A DNA stretch of 64,000 nucleotides from Plenodomus lindquistii (lineage: Eukaryota > Ascomycota > Dothideomycetes > Pleosporales > Leptosphaeriaceae), in the NCBI GenBank assembly GCA_025504975.1, contig JANUWI010000015.1:558001-622000 (forward strand). Direction: 5' to 3'. The stretch's first letter is position 1. Every line of letters begins with the position of its first letter. This document shows positions 34,038 through 46,460 of this stretch, one piece after another. Made by a program: the position numbers and the translations under genes. The notes beneath the pieces were generated by a model. The model was not told where the DNA came from. It saw only the letters and a list, made by a program, of their open reading frames with translations, and did not search any database.

Positions 34038-35766
34038 AAATCAGCCACAAAAGACGGTCGCTGTTCTGATCGATACCTCTCGCCTTTGAACGCTACTTTC
34101 CACAACGAAGCGGTACGACGCCCATCATTTCACACCCAGTCAAGACTCTGCCGACAGTCTATTCCCAGTCAGCACATTGCTCTTCAACTCGGCACACGAC
34201 TGCCCTCATTCGAGTACTACCTGGCCCCCGCCGTTCTCGAGGCTTACCCACCTACAACGCTGAGGCATTTCTGCTGCCATAACTCTTTCGCAGTACGCCA
34301 TACATATACAATCACGAAGAGCACAAGCAGCGGAAGTCGTACAATTGTGTTGGTGTTGCGAAGGCAAGACGTCGGAGAAAGAAGAACAAGGTTCAGCCGA
34401 AGCGTGATCGGACGACGCTTCCGGCTGCCGACTGCCGACCCGCGCAGACATCAGCACAAGCGCAGTGGCATGCGACGCCCGAACAACGAGCGACGGCACG
34501 CATACCGGCAGCGCTGCACACACAACAGCCTCTGAAACGCTCAGAATTGAGAGACTATCACTCAGAAGGTGTGGAGGGAGTATTCTGTCAACTCAGATTC
34601 CCCCACCCGCGCAGTTGTCGAATCGGAATTATTCGCAATGGGCTTCGAGCGCACACGATCGCATCGCGCTGCCCGCAGCCACGTATTGCTCGATACCGGT
34701 CCACGAAGCTGCCCGCAGCCACTTATCTCCTCCGCGCACATTGACTGGGCTACAATCAAGATACAAAAGCAAACTGGGGCTGGAAACACAAATGATACGG
34801 CTTTATTGGGCACACGCACTGCGAGATTGCTCACGTGGCTCTTGCGCCTGGTCAAAGCCAACATCCCGCTTTCCGGGCATTCGCAGACTCGGGAGAAAGT
34901 GTTGAAATAATGGGATCCTCGAACAAATGGCGCATACTGATCGGAGAGAGCCAGGAGTCAGCGTGGCGATCGAGATTCGAGATGGTTGAAGCAACGATAC
35001 CTGTGAGGTAAAGAATTGGGTCTTGGGAGCTGCCATTGTTGGCTACACTCAGGCGAGATAGAATGGTAACAAGGACAAAATATTTACCCATAGATGAAGG
35101 ATTGCCAAGCATGTGTAGGCTGTACGTTAAACAGCCCGTGCCTTGCGAGGATTACTGCATTGTCAAGTTGACTTTGCGACACCTCCAGCCGCTGAACAGA
35201 CTGGATGATGTAGCCTGCGGGCCTATAGTTCTTTTGGAACGTGCAAATTATCAATAGAACGGCCAAGTGTTGCTGAAAAGATTAAGTCCTTAAGCGGATA
35301 GGGTGCTCATCGTAGTCATTCGTACCCAAGCGCATCTTCGAAAATCCTGCGCTTCTGCATGGATGTACGGTATAGTTGATTTCCCACTGGATATTCTGGC
35401 ATTTTACTTCAATTCTCCATGCTTGAGCGCATCAATGACCACGATGAAAGGCTGTGTTTAGTACTGCGCATGTGCGTATGCCTTGCTCAGCAGTTCCAGA
35501 GCTACAGCGACTTGAAACTGCGACCAGATACCCTAAATCGGTCACAATGGTGCTAGTGAGAACCAATTGTGAGAGAAAGCGGGCTGCACGGGCCACTGCC
35601 ACAGTGAGAAAAGGTTGGAAGCTACACTCAGTACCACGGCCACCTCGTCCACACAGCAGCAAGGTAAGTTACCCACATTGTTTCGCCGCCACTTTGTCTG
35701 TGATACCTGACACATTGCAAGTCAGTGGCTGACAGAACGCGCACCTAGTCATCACCAAGTACAGCC

Positions 35767-36367
35767 ATGCCCATACACCCAATCGGGACGATGAGCACTA
35801 GGGAACTCTTCCACAGGATGGAGCTCTACAGGGAAACCATGGGAGACAAGGGAGCGGAGGTGAGTCTGGAAATACATATGTACTGTCGGCCATGTGGATG
35901 CTGATTTGTTTCGCAAAGGCAGATGCGCTTCGCGAAATTCTGTTCCATGCTGTGGCACTTCAGAATGGCAGGTTGAGCCAAGGGGTCATTGCGAGGTTGC
36001 GCAACAGCATTGGCTCTCTCCGTTTTAAAGTCTGAGGCGCTTTCAAGTTCGTCGAGTCCGCGGCAGCCGAGCTTGTTCGCAGGGGCGAGGTCGACGCGAC
36101 AGAGCTGTACACTGTCCAGCAATGGCGCGAGGTAAGTAAAGCAAGCCGCAACCCAGTTTCGCAACAAAAGCAAAGTTGCCTATCTTCAGCGGCATTGCCC
36201 GCTCCCGCATATCGCAAACTACTGATACTCTGGACTCTGAACTGACCTTTTGGTGACAGTATCTCGATTTGCACGACCGTGAGGCTCGCCGCGACGCCCC
36301 TCGTTTTGCTGTCGACATGTCCAACTGGTACGTGTACGGGTATCAATCGCACCGCATACGCCGCTAG
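35767..36367 (+). pseudogene. Small lineage-restricted gene interrupted by an in-frame TGA
   Basis: Three exon-like stretches, 35767-35859, 35919-36131 and 36260-36367, are joined by consensus introns (GTGAGT...AAAG, GTAAGT...GACAG) in one frame. They read MSTRELFHRMELYRETMGDK, ADALREILFHAVALQNGRL, SQGVIARLRNSIGSLRFKV, then a TGA at 36033-36035, then GAFKFVESAAAELVRRGEV, TELYTVQQWRE, YLDLHDREARRDAPRF and FAVDMSNWYVYGYQSHRIRR before TAG. The charged helical sequence continues unchanged across the TGA, so the gene is either freshly broken (CGA to TGA) or read through. The family is unknown to me. The competing 130-codon minus-strand frame has no splice support and less protein-like sequence. 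Confidence 0.45.
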
Positions 36368-39300
36368 GAGGATTGGAAAATAAACACAACAGGCAGTTCA
36401 CAAGCAAATCATGATAGCGACCGTAGGAGAATGAGAATTCGTCTTCAAAACATCTCATTGGCGTACATATCTCGGTGATGCGAATGACTTGATATAGGCT
36501 TCACAACGTGCGCTTTGGCGACCAAAGAGAGCAACAAGCAAAACACTAGTATGAAGAACTTCTTCCTCAAGCAACTGGCAAGCCAGAAGACTCAATGAAA
36601 AAGGCGCGTCAGCTGGAGGCAGTGTAATACCAGCGACACAGTGCCAGTGAGTGTGAGCAAGCTCAGTGACCCACCGGCTGGTATCAAAAAATTGGCCGGT
36701 CAAGGCATGACCGAGCGACGAACAGAGTAATTTCTGAAAGTCGCCCGCTGTATGAGAAAAGGAGAAGGGGGGAAGGGGAGATCAGCCTTATATAGACACG
36801 GAAGGCCGCGCTAGCTGGACACCCCGTGACCTGTGTAAGCGAAGGGGGGACTTCGGCAGCTCGATTTTGCTGCCGAGGGGACGGGCCAGGCTCAGTCACC
36901 GAGAGGAGGGGGGGGGGGGGGAGCGTGGGGGTGGATGCTGTGGCTGGTTATGGTGAACGCCTTTTCATAGATGGTCTTGGTCCCATACAGCGTCCAGCTA
37001 ACCAAGGCCGGCAAAAGGAGGGGCTCAGAGATGCTTTCAGAGTGAAGCAGTCTTGCAACTTCTCTTCTGGATTCAAAGACAGCTTTCCAAGTATGTCATG
37101 CTAGAGGTGAGGGACTGCAGGCCCGGCACCCTCAGATACTACAGCGGCTCATTCGAACGTGATGGCACCCATATTGACCGGTACATTGAATTGCACAACC
37201 GCCAGAACGATATCAAGTGCAAGTCTCTGCCTGACTGTGCTCTTATTTGACTCATCGTCGCCAGTGTTGTGGTGGGTGGTCGCCAACGGCCTTGTACTAC
37301 AGTACTCTCCCCAACGCACAATATTGTACCTGTGCTGTGGCAACCGCGACAACCAGGATCAATAAGGAGAGGACAGTACGGCTTGTCTGTGACTACGCGA
37401 GTTCAATGTCCTTGCCAAATTGCCAAAGAGGAGCGTGTCAATGCAAGGTCTCATTCACCTCTGTGCAACAGATTGCGAGCACCTTCGGCCGGCGTTTGAA
37501 CGCATCGATTTTAATTTACGCTAAGTCTCTCCGGCCCACAGTCCGTCAAAAATTTGATGTTTACGATCTGCCAAACACATCCCGCAGCTTCGCTTTCTCA
37601 CACTCTCTGCTACCTCCACAAACCCACACCACTTTTCTCCAAAGCCTCGAACGTTATGATCGGCCATCAGCCCAAGCATACTCTTTGCACACGCTTCGCA
37701 CGCGCTTCGCTACCCTTGTCACGATTGCTACCACGGGTCTAGGTAGCCGATGAGGTCCATGGCCACAGCACACAGGCACACGAACGGCCGCAACGAACAT
37801 CGGCAATCAGCTTTTGTATACCATGCGGGTAAGTCAACAGCAAGATCTGGACAACATCTAGCCCACAGCAAAGATGACAATTCATTCTGAAAAGAGCTCG
37901 TCAGAAGCCGAATTTCTCTGGTTTCGATGGCGACATCTTAACTTTTCTACACTTGAACCAAAATACTACTTTAACAATATGTCTGAGCGATTGGGGTTTT
38001 CTCAAGTGGTTTGAGCTGGCATATCGAACGTTTGGTGACTGCCTTTTAGCATCGGAGCAACGATACGGATCCCACTGCGCGTAGTCGAGTTTCCGGCATG
38101 ACCGATGCGGTTCAAACGATCCCAGCAACCACTTTGCAATGAGGCTGCCTGCTTGCCCGCCCGCCAGCCCGCCTTGCACGGACCTTTGGCGACTTCCCGG
38201 CTCTGCTGTCGCCTTATCATAGCAGAATATGTAGGTGTAACCCTTTCCTGTTGCTGACGCTCTCAGTGTGCACACTCTCGAGAACAGTGCATGGTACGCG
38301 GCGCCGTTGTATCAGCAACATCTCGCTCACAAGGCCTTAAAAGGATCGCCTCTCCCAGACACAGGTCAGTTCTCAGTCTTGTTGTTCTTTTTCCTGGTCA
38401 TGATGAGAAACTATTACCATATTCGTGAAACCCGTTCGTGAAACCCTCCAAATCCGGCAGTGGTTAACACCGGTGAATCACTACTGATGACAGCTACTAC
38501 ACTTTTGAACCCCAATCTACCCTCCACAGTTCGCGTAATCCTCGAGATCTTGGCTAATGTCCTCCATTCCCAGGATCAATCACGTTGCTCCGGCTCCGGC
38601 TCCCTCTTCCCAAGTAGACGCACTCAGTCAAATCATTCGTCGTACATTTGCGGCTCGCACCACAGCGGTAAGCCGAAGTACCCAATTCCTTCGATCAACA
38701 CCCATGATGAGCATATCAACAAAATACGCGTAAAGTTGGAATTATCTGAGTCAATCTTTGACGACAAAAGCGCACTTCTGACACCTTCCCTCACCTCCTG
38801 CTCTCAAACCTGATCTGGCACGAACAAGTGCTAACTCTCAACTACGTGTCTGGGATCTATCGCTGGGACTGTGTGCTACTTGGTCGCGGGGTCGAGCGTC
38901 CAAGAACGCAATCGCATGGACCACGCGGGAGTCATCGAACCGATACCTCACTGAGGCGTACAAAATTCCAGCAATATAATTTCCAGAAGGTACCTATGGT
39001 ATGTGACAATAGTCCTCCCCAGCGTGCCGTTCAAATGATGCTTCTTTTCTCAGTCTGAACCCATCTTGACGAGACCCATTACCTGAGACTTCACTCTTCA
39101 CACTCCTAGCCCCCATCAATGATCCCCAACAAAGTACTGATATTCATGTAGCATAGATATCGCACATCGGCAAGAAACGTGCCAGCGCAAGCTCTCCCAG
39201 TCAAGCCGCGCGACATCCGAACGTCCGGCCATGTCAGCTCGTGGGAATGCGCTCGAAGTGGTCGAGTCGGCATACGCAACAACATATTCAATCGCTACGG

Positions 39301-39916
39301 TCACAAGGGTGGATACAAGGGTCAATTTAAAAAAGGCGCCTGGAACTTGTGGATTTGAGACTTTGTATAGGGGGCGGCGGCGTGCTGAGGTTATGTCTTT
39401 TGCGCGTCAGGGCAGGGAACTGCTTCGGCTCTACCTCTTTCATTATGGCTTGTAGGCTATCTACTGGACTGCGAGCTGGAGTCTGGGTCCAAGTCTTCTG
39501 AAATTGGAAAATATATATCGGGCTCGCAGCAGCTTATATATGCCGAATTTTGGAGTCATTTGCTTCAGCAGTGACTTTCTGTGACAAGTATAAGCCTCGT
39601 AAACAGCGTACCGTGGAGAATCGAGTGTCAGTACGCGAATGTCTCCATTTTCGCCCTTCTGGACGTCGAAAAACCCAAATGCAGGTAAGTTCGGGTGCGA
39701 TGTTATGGCCGTCTGACGTCACACCTGGCAATTCGTAGACTCGAGGGGGGGCATTTGGTTTGTTTTGCCCGCCGAGCTTCCTTCTCCTCATCCCCACAAG
39801 AATTGTCTCCTGTAAGTAATATCCGTACCATTCTGTGCGTGTCATGCAATACTACCTGACTTCTTGACGCCCAATATAATTGTTCACGATACTGATAAGT
39901 TGTTTATATAGCCAAA
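36368..39916. other. Long intergenic stretch
   Basis: No gene that I can support. It contains a G14 run at 36908-36921 and many short frames on both strands with no consistent splice structure. Confidence 0.4.
36908..36921. repeat. Homopolymer G14
   Basis: Fourteen consecutive G bases, flanked by further G-rich sequence. Such a run is prone to length error in sequencing. Confidence 0.9.
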
Positions 39917-40496
39917 ATGTCTGACATGTCGGGACCCCAATTCTGGAGCTCGCTCCACCAGACGCTCAACGGGCAAGACCACGCCAGTGGCTATGCCACC
40001 ATCGTGATGATGGTGCGCCGAATGGTACTACAGTAGCACTTAAGACGCTGTATCCTGTGCTAATCATCATTGTAGGTGTACCAGGAGTGGTACGACCTGC
40101 AGATGGAGCGCAGGATGGGCCTTGCGGGCAGCCCTGAAGCCGACGACCTGCGCTGGTTCTGGATCCGCTGGTTGCTCGAGGTGATGTTGCCGCTGGCGGA
40201 GTCTTGGGCAGTTTGGGAGTGGGAGGACCCGGATTTCTTCCGAGTTGTCGAGTGTAAGTCACTAACTCCATACTGACCATTGAAGCTGAATCGCCGTGTG
40301 ACCTTCCTTGGTCACCGATGAATATATCAAAGTACTAACATTAACAGATCTCGGGCCTCTGCCAGATCCCCCCAACGTCCCCGGCCGCCGCTTCCCTGCT
40401 CCTTCCCCGCCTCCGCCTCCAACCTGCTCCGGTTTTCCCCCTCCGCCCCCTCCACCACCTCCCCCACCTCCGCCTTCGGCAAGCATACTTGTCTGA
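39917..40496 (+). CDS. Hypothetical 140-aa protein with polyproline tail
   Basis: Exons are 39917-40012, 40076-40253 and 40348-40496. The introns are GTGCGC...TGTAG and GTAAGT...TTAACAG, the latter with a strong branch site (TACTAAC). The N-terminal 90 residues are tryptophan-rich and probably helical: QFWSSLHQTLNGQDHASGYA, MVYQEWYDLQMERRMGLAG, LRWFWIRWLLEVMLPLAESW and EDPDFFRVVEYLG. A proline-rich tail with a run of 13 prolines then ends at TGA 40494-40496. The same frame stays open for 33 more codons after that stop, giving a strongly acidic end (ASADDEEEDEEDKDIEGLRA), so the present stop may be recent. No family is recognised. Confidence 0.55.
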
Positions 40497-42333
40497 GCGC
40501 GTCCGCGCACCCGACCTTCCGCTGTGGCCGCCTCGGCGGATGATGAAGAGGAGGACGAAGAGGACAAGGACATCGAGGGCCTGCGGGCCACTGTATAATA
40601 TCTTGTACAATACAATACAATCCTCTGTCCCCTCCTCACCATATTATACCACACGTAAACATGCCGTGATGTAATACCTTGTTTGTCAAGGAAAGCTGCA
40701 AACAGCACACTATACTTCACGGACATACACATCAATCCGGTCTTTCGTCTCTCCATACGTAAGACTGCGGTGAATTTTCCAATATAAACGAGTCGTCTCA
40801 CGCATATGTCGCAGTCTTGAGTTTGCGTCTCGCAGTCTCCCGGGCAAGGACTGTGCCTCTGAAGCGCGCTCATTCAAGAATAGTTAGTCCAGTGGACCAG
40901 ATTCATTTCGCACTTGGATGTTTTCACCTTGATACATGTTCCTTCTCCCTGAAATGCGATGCCTTTGTTCGTCCCGGGTAACGCTTAGGTTACTTTACTA
41001 CCCGAATTAACACATGAAAGCTTCTGGCCTTAGCGTAGAAGTACGTTGATGTACTCCAGTGTTATTTTCCACTTCTTGCTATACTGCAATATATCTACTT
41101 CTGCGTGGACGTGATGATCCCTCTAGCCTGGGTTGGTCACTGACCGCGAGAATGCTACATTTAAATGTGGTGAATGCTCCAATCCAAGCTTGCATCCGGG
41201 ATGTTAAACCTAAAGCGATTAGCATTCAGACGCGCTAAGTGCATTTACATTCACAAGTAGCCAGAGCAACCTCCATGAGTGATCTTCGGGCTCAACTGTA
41301 GCACATGATTGCAGGAGCCTCTGTGCTGCATCTTTGTCCCGCTCGGCCACAACGTGCAAGACTTTGGCCTAAAGCATCACCATACACTCTCAGGTAATTT
41401 ATACTACTCCTTCTACTCCCTTATCGTACCGCGGAAGCTCCGGAGTTCATTATGTATCCGTACACTTGAGCTCATTCATGGTGTTGTAACATATATGCAT
41501 ACTACACAGGATCGCCCACTCTATGCTTTTAACGACGCGTAGATGACTTGAGAATCGCTCAGAAGCCTCCTGACCTACCTTGTAGTCTACGCGTTGGACT
41601 AACATACGATGCTGTTGTGGCGATATTGCATGAACTGCACGACGCCATGACTTCCTGCCAATCTCGCATCGCTACAACTGAAATCCTACCATACCGAATG
41701 CCTTCAAACAACATCTCCAAAGACCCGTCTCCCCGCGATAAAACGTCAAGCATCTAGCCTCAAAAAGACGTGCAAGCCTCCTGCGCTACGCATGCACCCA
41801 GGAGACCCGAATGCAAGTAACCCGGCGCCCACCTCACTACCACGTGCGCTTACTAAATGCACATAATCATACACCAAGCTCCTCCTGACGTGTCAGATCG
41901 CCCTCGAAGTCACTTTTCTTGGTGGGTATCGCATATGATCCTTCTCGGCAATACGCGTGGAAGCGCAGGTCATGGCCGAAGAGATAACGGGAAATACGCG
42001 ATGTATTGAGAAGCGTGCCCTCTTTCGGGCAGATGAACGTGATGTTGGGTAGTTGACATGGATATAACGTACATCTGTGAACGCTCTGTCGGTGGTATAG
42101 ATTGTGGCTGCGGGTGTGCATTGGTTATGGATTTTGCGAGAAAACTCCGAATTCACATTCTATGTTCTTGAGACCCGCACGACTGTAGCGTAGGAATGAC
42201 AATCTTGCAACAACTGAGGATTTTCAATTTAAATGATACCGTGGTAGCGAAAATTATCAGTTCCTCTAGTATTGACAATTTGAAAGACCGAGCACTCACA
42301 TACCCCTGCATCTGGCATCGCTTAATCACCCAA
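40497..42333. other. Intergenic region
   Basis: The first 100 nt continue the frame of the preceding gene after its TGA. Beyond that no gene is seen up to the 3' end of the M28-type peptidase gene. Confidence 0.45.
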
Positions 42334-44833
42334 TCACGCTGCCAAGAACTCCGCCGCCTTATCAATTGCCCTCGCCGCAATACCAATCCACTTGACCACC
42401 GCATGGAAATCCTCATCCTCGATGCCCTCCACAATCCCTGGCAACGTCGCGCCCGCGTAGCCTGTCCACTTGCCTGGCGCAAACACAATGTGCTTGAACC
42501 ACGGACGCCCGTCCAGACCCGCGGGGTACAGGAACTGGCGCTCCAAGAGTTTGTACTTTGTGTTGACAGCGCGGATGGCGAGGTAGAGTTGCACCTTTTT
42601 CCAAGGCTGCCACCAGGGAATGTCGGCGTGGTAGTAGTCGTCGAGGAGCTGCGCGGCGGTCGCATCGTGGACGAGCGATGTGATTTTGAAGTGGGAGATT
42701 GCAGCATCGAGGGGCGCCCAGAGTGCGCTGTCGTCGCGAACGGAAGTCAGGCCGGCGTCTCGAGCCTTGTGCTTGACAGCAGTAATGTAAGCTTGCGCAT
42801 TGAGTGCGTAATTGCTTGCGTTGAGCTGGAGGACTGGTGTCTCTACTAGTTTCGCGGCAACAAGACCCCAGACTTTGGCGATGGTGGCGTGGTGCGAGAA
42901 GTTGGTGTCGCCGAAACGCTCCATCCAATCAAAGGAGTCATAGTTGCTGTGGTAGTGGTAGACGGCAGACTTGGAGTCGAAGCCGAAGCCCATATCAATG
43001 GAGGGAATGCCAGCGAAGTCTTGGAAGGCGGTGAAATCACTTCCCGAGCCCATGGTCGCAACGTGCTTATCCCATGCCGAGTAGACTGACTGACTGGGGA
43101 TGGTCTGATTAGGAGACGGAACGATTTTCACTGGCGATGTTAGCGGTGATTCTATGATTTGGGGGTTGCACGGCTTACATGTCTCTTCTACCACACTCGT
43201 AAGCAGCGGCGCGGCTGAGAGTTTAAAATCAGGGCCGTTTGCTCCAACGTCGACGTTCAAGTAAGCGACTGTAGCGGCAGATAGCCATGGGAGGTATTCC
43301 TCAACCCATTCGGTGCTGCCAATGAGTCCATACTCCTCGCCGTCCCAGCTTGCGAAGACAATAGTGCGCATTGGCTTCCAACCAGCCTGCACTGCGAATC
43401 CAAAACTCCTGATGACTTCATTGAAGGCTGCGGACCCACTGTTGGGATCTCCAGCGCCGCCGGCGATCCAAGCATCGCGATGATTCCCGAGCACAACAAC
43501 CTCATCTGGAATTGTTCCGTTGATTATACCGATCACATTCCACAGGGGCGTTGTGACGTAATCTTGTTCATTGACAAGGTTAAGCACAATCTCGTCTGGT
43601 GATGGCCCAATGTGGTAGTGAATGTCCTTGTAGTCCAAGCCGCCGCCGTGCCACGATTTCTCAAACGATGATGCCTTCGGACCGTGGCCGTTGAGTGCCT
43701 TCAGGAGAGGCAGCGCATCGAGGTAGGAGATGGGTAGAGAGGGGATGTGCGGGATAGCGTGGTCGACAGATTGGCGAGGACAACCAGGTTTGGAGGGGTA
43801 GCCGGGCGTGGTAGGGTCACCTGGCGCAAAGCCTAGAGAATGGTCAGTCTTGATCAGAGTCTGAGTAGAGATCAAACTCACTGAGGAACTGTACGCTGCC
43901 TCTCTGCACGCTGCTTGGGTTTCGTGCCGGGCCATCTGGGTAGGTGGCCACGCCATTCTTCTCCGTGACCTCGCCGTCGTCACCAGGGTCAGAGTACATG
44001 ACCACACCAACCATTCCAAGTTCCTGTGCGCGCTTGACTTTGAGGCCGCGGAATATGCCACCGTATTTGGCCAATGCGATCTTGCCGTCGAGGGTAATGT
44101 TGGCCGCGCGGAGATCCTCAAAGTCCTGGTAGGTCCCGTAGTTGACAAAGACGTATGGCGCCGTGACGTTTCCCGAGGCACTGTATCCGTGGAAGGTGGG
44201 GATGCGGTCCTCAAGCTGGCTCGATTTGTCTTCTTCCAGGACGTCTTCTACCAGCAGCGCTTCATACTTGACCTGCCAGTCATCCTTGGCAGTAGCTTCA
44301 TTCCCGCGTTCGTGCGAGGTCTTTTGCAGTAAAGCCAATCGATGGCTCTTTGGGTAGTTGATGTACACGTCGTAGTCGACAATCGTACTTGCGACACCGA
44401 ACTCGTCCCAGCGCTGTTTCGTCCACAGCGCCTGGCTGAGATTCTTGCCAGCTAGATGCGGTCCGCTGGTGTAGTATCTGCTCCATTCCTTCGCTTGCTC
44501 CGCGTCCGGCGTGCTCAGCAAGATTCGTTGAAGTTCTTCGTAGCCAACCTCGGTCCTCTCCATCCAGCCATCGGGTGCCTGTGCGGTAGAGAAGGGCTTC
44601 CAACTCGCCACGTTGGCGAGCTCATCGCGACTCGGAGGGGCAAGGCTGAAGATCAAGACTGCAGCAACACCGCCGATGAGTATGGTAGCACTCAGCAGCG
44701 TGGTGCAAAAGAAGCGGAGTCGATGGTGTGGATAGCGGTCGCGGTGGGGTCGGACTTCCACGCGCTGGACAAGGGGCGTGCGTTCGTCGGCCATGCTGCC
44801 CATAGACTTCTCGTCGCCTGCCAGAAGCTTCAT
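42334..44833 (-). CDS. M28-family transferrin-receptor/Vps70-like membrane peptidase, 800 aa
   Basis: Exons are 44833-43882, 43832-43179 and 43130-42334, with frames consistent throughout. The start used is the first ATG (MKLLAGDEK); a later one at 44794 (MADERTPLV) has better context. After a cytoplasmic tail comes one membrane anchor (CTTLLSATILIGGVAAVLIF), making a type II membrane protein. A protease-associated domain follows (KIALAKYGGIFRGLKVKRAQ), then the M28 catalytic domain with all expected zinc ligands: LGNHRDAW, GAGDPNSG, SWDGEEYG, YLNVDVG and YHYHSNYDSFDW. The end is the helical dimerisation domain of glutamate carboxypeptidase II relatives. Yeast Vps70 affects vacuolar protein sorting; the substrate here is unknown. 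The second intron is 48 nt, has no stop and keeps the frame if retained. Confidence 0.92.
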
Positions 44834-45638
44834 GTGCCCAGATTCACAGCAACAAAACACCTGCCAGCGGTGTTCGAGAGACGGTTAAGCTTTGTGAAGC
44901 TATGGGGCGTTGGCATGCCCTGATGGCGTCACACATGCATGCACGACTCGCGTCTACCTCGTTTCTCACTTGGCGCATCTGTCAGGGGCGGGCGTTCCTG
45001 AACCGAACATCACGTCGCGCATGTCAACCGTCACCTTATCTCGACTCCAGCTCCTCTGCGAGCAATGCACTCAACCAAATAATTCCAATTTCGTGACGGT
45101 CTCCTGCAGAGGGACATTGATTCGTTCTTTAGGCGAAATTGTGCGCGGCCGTCGTAATAAAGGCGTACATTGACGTCCCTCCACGCCTCCCCTTCTACAG
45201 ACACCGTGCTGTTCAGCACGCATCACCACCTCGTCATCACCTTTACTTCAGGCATAGTCCTCTACCATCAGCTTGTCAACTTACCACTGTCAACCTCGCA
45301 TCAATAACTTCAACAATGTTCTTGTATGAATTTTCATCTCTCCTCAATTATCTGCTTTGTTCTTGTGTCGCGTCGAGAAGAGCGATAATCCCACACAGTC
45401 ATTGTGTGCCGCCTCATTACAACTCCTATCATCCACATATGCACAGCGCAGTGCGCAATACCAAGTCAGTCTTGGACGTGCAGTATATAATGTCTTTAAT
45501 TCGTTCCCTAAATGCTCTTGCCAGACACTCGACAGGCTCGATACAATCACCCACCTTTTCTCTTCGACTCAACTCATTAGACACGCAACTCGTCCATTCA
45601 TCGCTCTCGATCTGACAACCTCAACCAAAACATAAAGC
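44834..45638. other. Divergent promoter region
   Basis: Shared upstream region of the M28-type peptidase gene (-) and the RING-like gene (+). The right part is C/A-rich leader-like sequence with a TATA-like word at 45484. No gene seen. Confidence 0.5.
45484..45490 (+). promoter_or_regulatory. TATA-like element of the RING-like gene
   Basis: TATATAA, about 150 bp upstream of the ATG at 45639 and followed by a pyrimidine-rich leader. Confidence 0.4.
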
Positions 45639-46460
45639 ATGTCTTCTCCTGGTTCAACCTGCTCCTCTGACAGCGATCCACAGCTGATGGGCGTCATGCC
45701 TTTCAACTGCGGATCGTGTGACTCTTCCGACGCCCCACAGTACGAGCTTGCCTGCCACGACAGCGAAGAATTGTATTGTCGCAATTGTTTGACTAGGACC
45801 TGGCACGGTACCGACGATGAGCTGGTTCGCTGCCCGCATTTGCGCTGCCGCGAAGTGTGTGGCTTCATGCCTCTTCACCCGCTCGGTCAGACCTTGCACC
45901 TTGACAATCATTTCTATGATATCGAGCGCATCGACAAGATTCGCAATCAACCCGAGGTAATGAACAATCTGATTGGCTTCACGCGCGACGAGGCGGCTAT
46001 CACACTGCAGCACGTTTACAGCATGTTCGAGGATCAGATCATGGATCCCATCTCCCTCGGCGGTATCCCTGGCTACATCACGGCTGGCGCTGTCGGGTCG
46101 TTCGACGCCAATGTCTCGTTCAACCCTTTCTACATGAACTTGCTGAACGAGATGTCCACTGTGCCGAAGATGATTGCCACTCCTTTGGAACTTGAAGAAG
46201 ACCTCAACGTTATGCTGATGCGGCTGCTGTACAGTAATGCTATCCAGTTGTACCAGTCCGCGCTCGCTATGCGGGGCATTGCGTTGGATGACGAAAAAGC
46301 TGTAGTAGACGCCGCCATTGACAACTACAACCCTGTCCGTGAACTCAAGGACAACTGGACTGAGATCATTCGTAAGTGGATTGACCTGCTGACCTGGCGT
46401 CATCTGGAGCGTCTTGCACCCCCGGAGGGTGGCGCTGCAGAACGCTACAACAATTACTAG
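45639..46460 (+). CDS. RING-like zinc-binding hypothetical protein, 273 aa
   Basis: Single exon. The N-terminus has cysteines at 24, 27, 39, 47, 50, 65, 70 and 74 (FNCGSCDSS, ACHDSEELYCRNCLTRTW, VRCPHLRCREVCG), a RING-like arrangement in which the usual Cys-x-His pair is altered to Cys-His. After that the protein is helical (LHLDNHFYDIERIDKIRNQP, LNEMSTVPKMIATPLELEED) and ends in a tryptophan-containing helix (DNWTEIIRKWIDLLTWRHLE). It may be an E3 ubiquitin ligase-like protein, but the unusual finger makes that uncertain. It is the first of three rightward small genes over 3.6 kb. Confidence 0.7.
   Translation: MSSPGSTCSSDSDPQLMGVMPFNCGSCDSSDAPQYELACHDSEELYCRNCLTRTWHGTDDELVRCPHLRCREVCGFMPLHPLGQTLHLDNHFYDIERIDKIRNQPEVMNNLIGFTRDEAAITLQHVYSMFEDQIMDPISLGGIPGYITAGAVGSFDANVSFNPFYMNLLNEMSTVPKMIATPLELEEDLNVMLMRLLYSNAIQLYQSALAMRGIALDDEKAVVDAAIDNYNPVRELKDNWTEIIRKWIDLLTWRHLERLAPPEGGAAERYNNY

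Larger units (their letters stand above)
33863..35766. other. Intergenic region with hairpins
   Basis: Two inverted repeats lie at 33966-33987 and 34000-34037. The rest has only short frames; the C-rich stretch 34080-34260 resembles a fungal 5' leader but has no supported gene after it. Confidence 0.4.

Noticed and set aside
39138..39455. Plus-strand open stretch without ATG until 39231, and an overlapping glycine/lysine-rich frame
   Set aside because: Two competing frames, no convincing upstream exon and no recognisable motif.
40262..40873. 203-codon minus-strand frame with polyglycine and polyserine
   Set aside because: Complement of the polyproline and acidic codons of the 39917 gene; low-complexity shadow.
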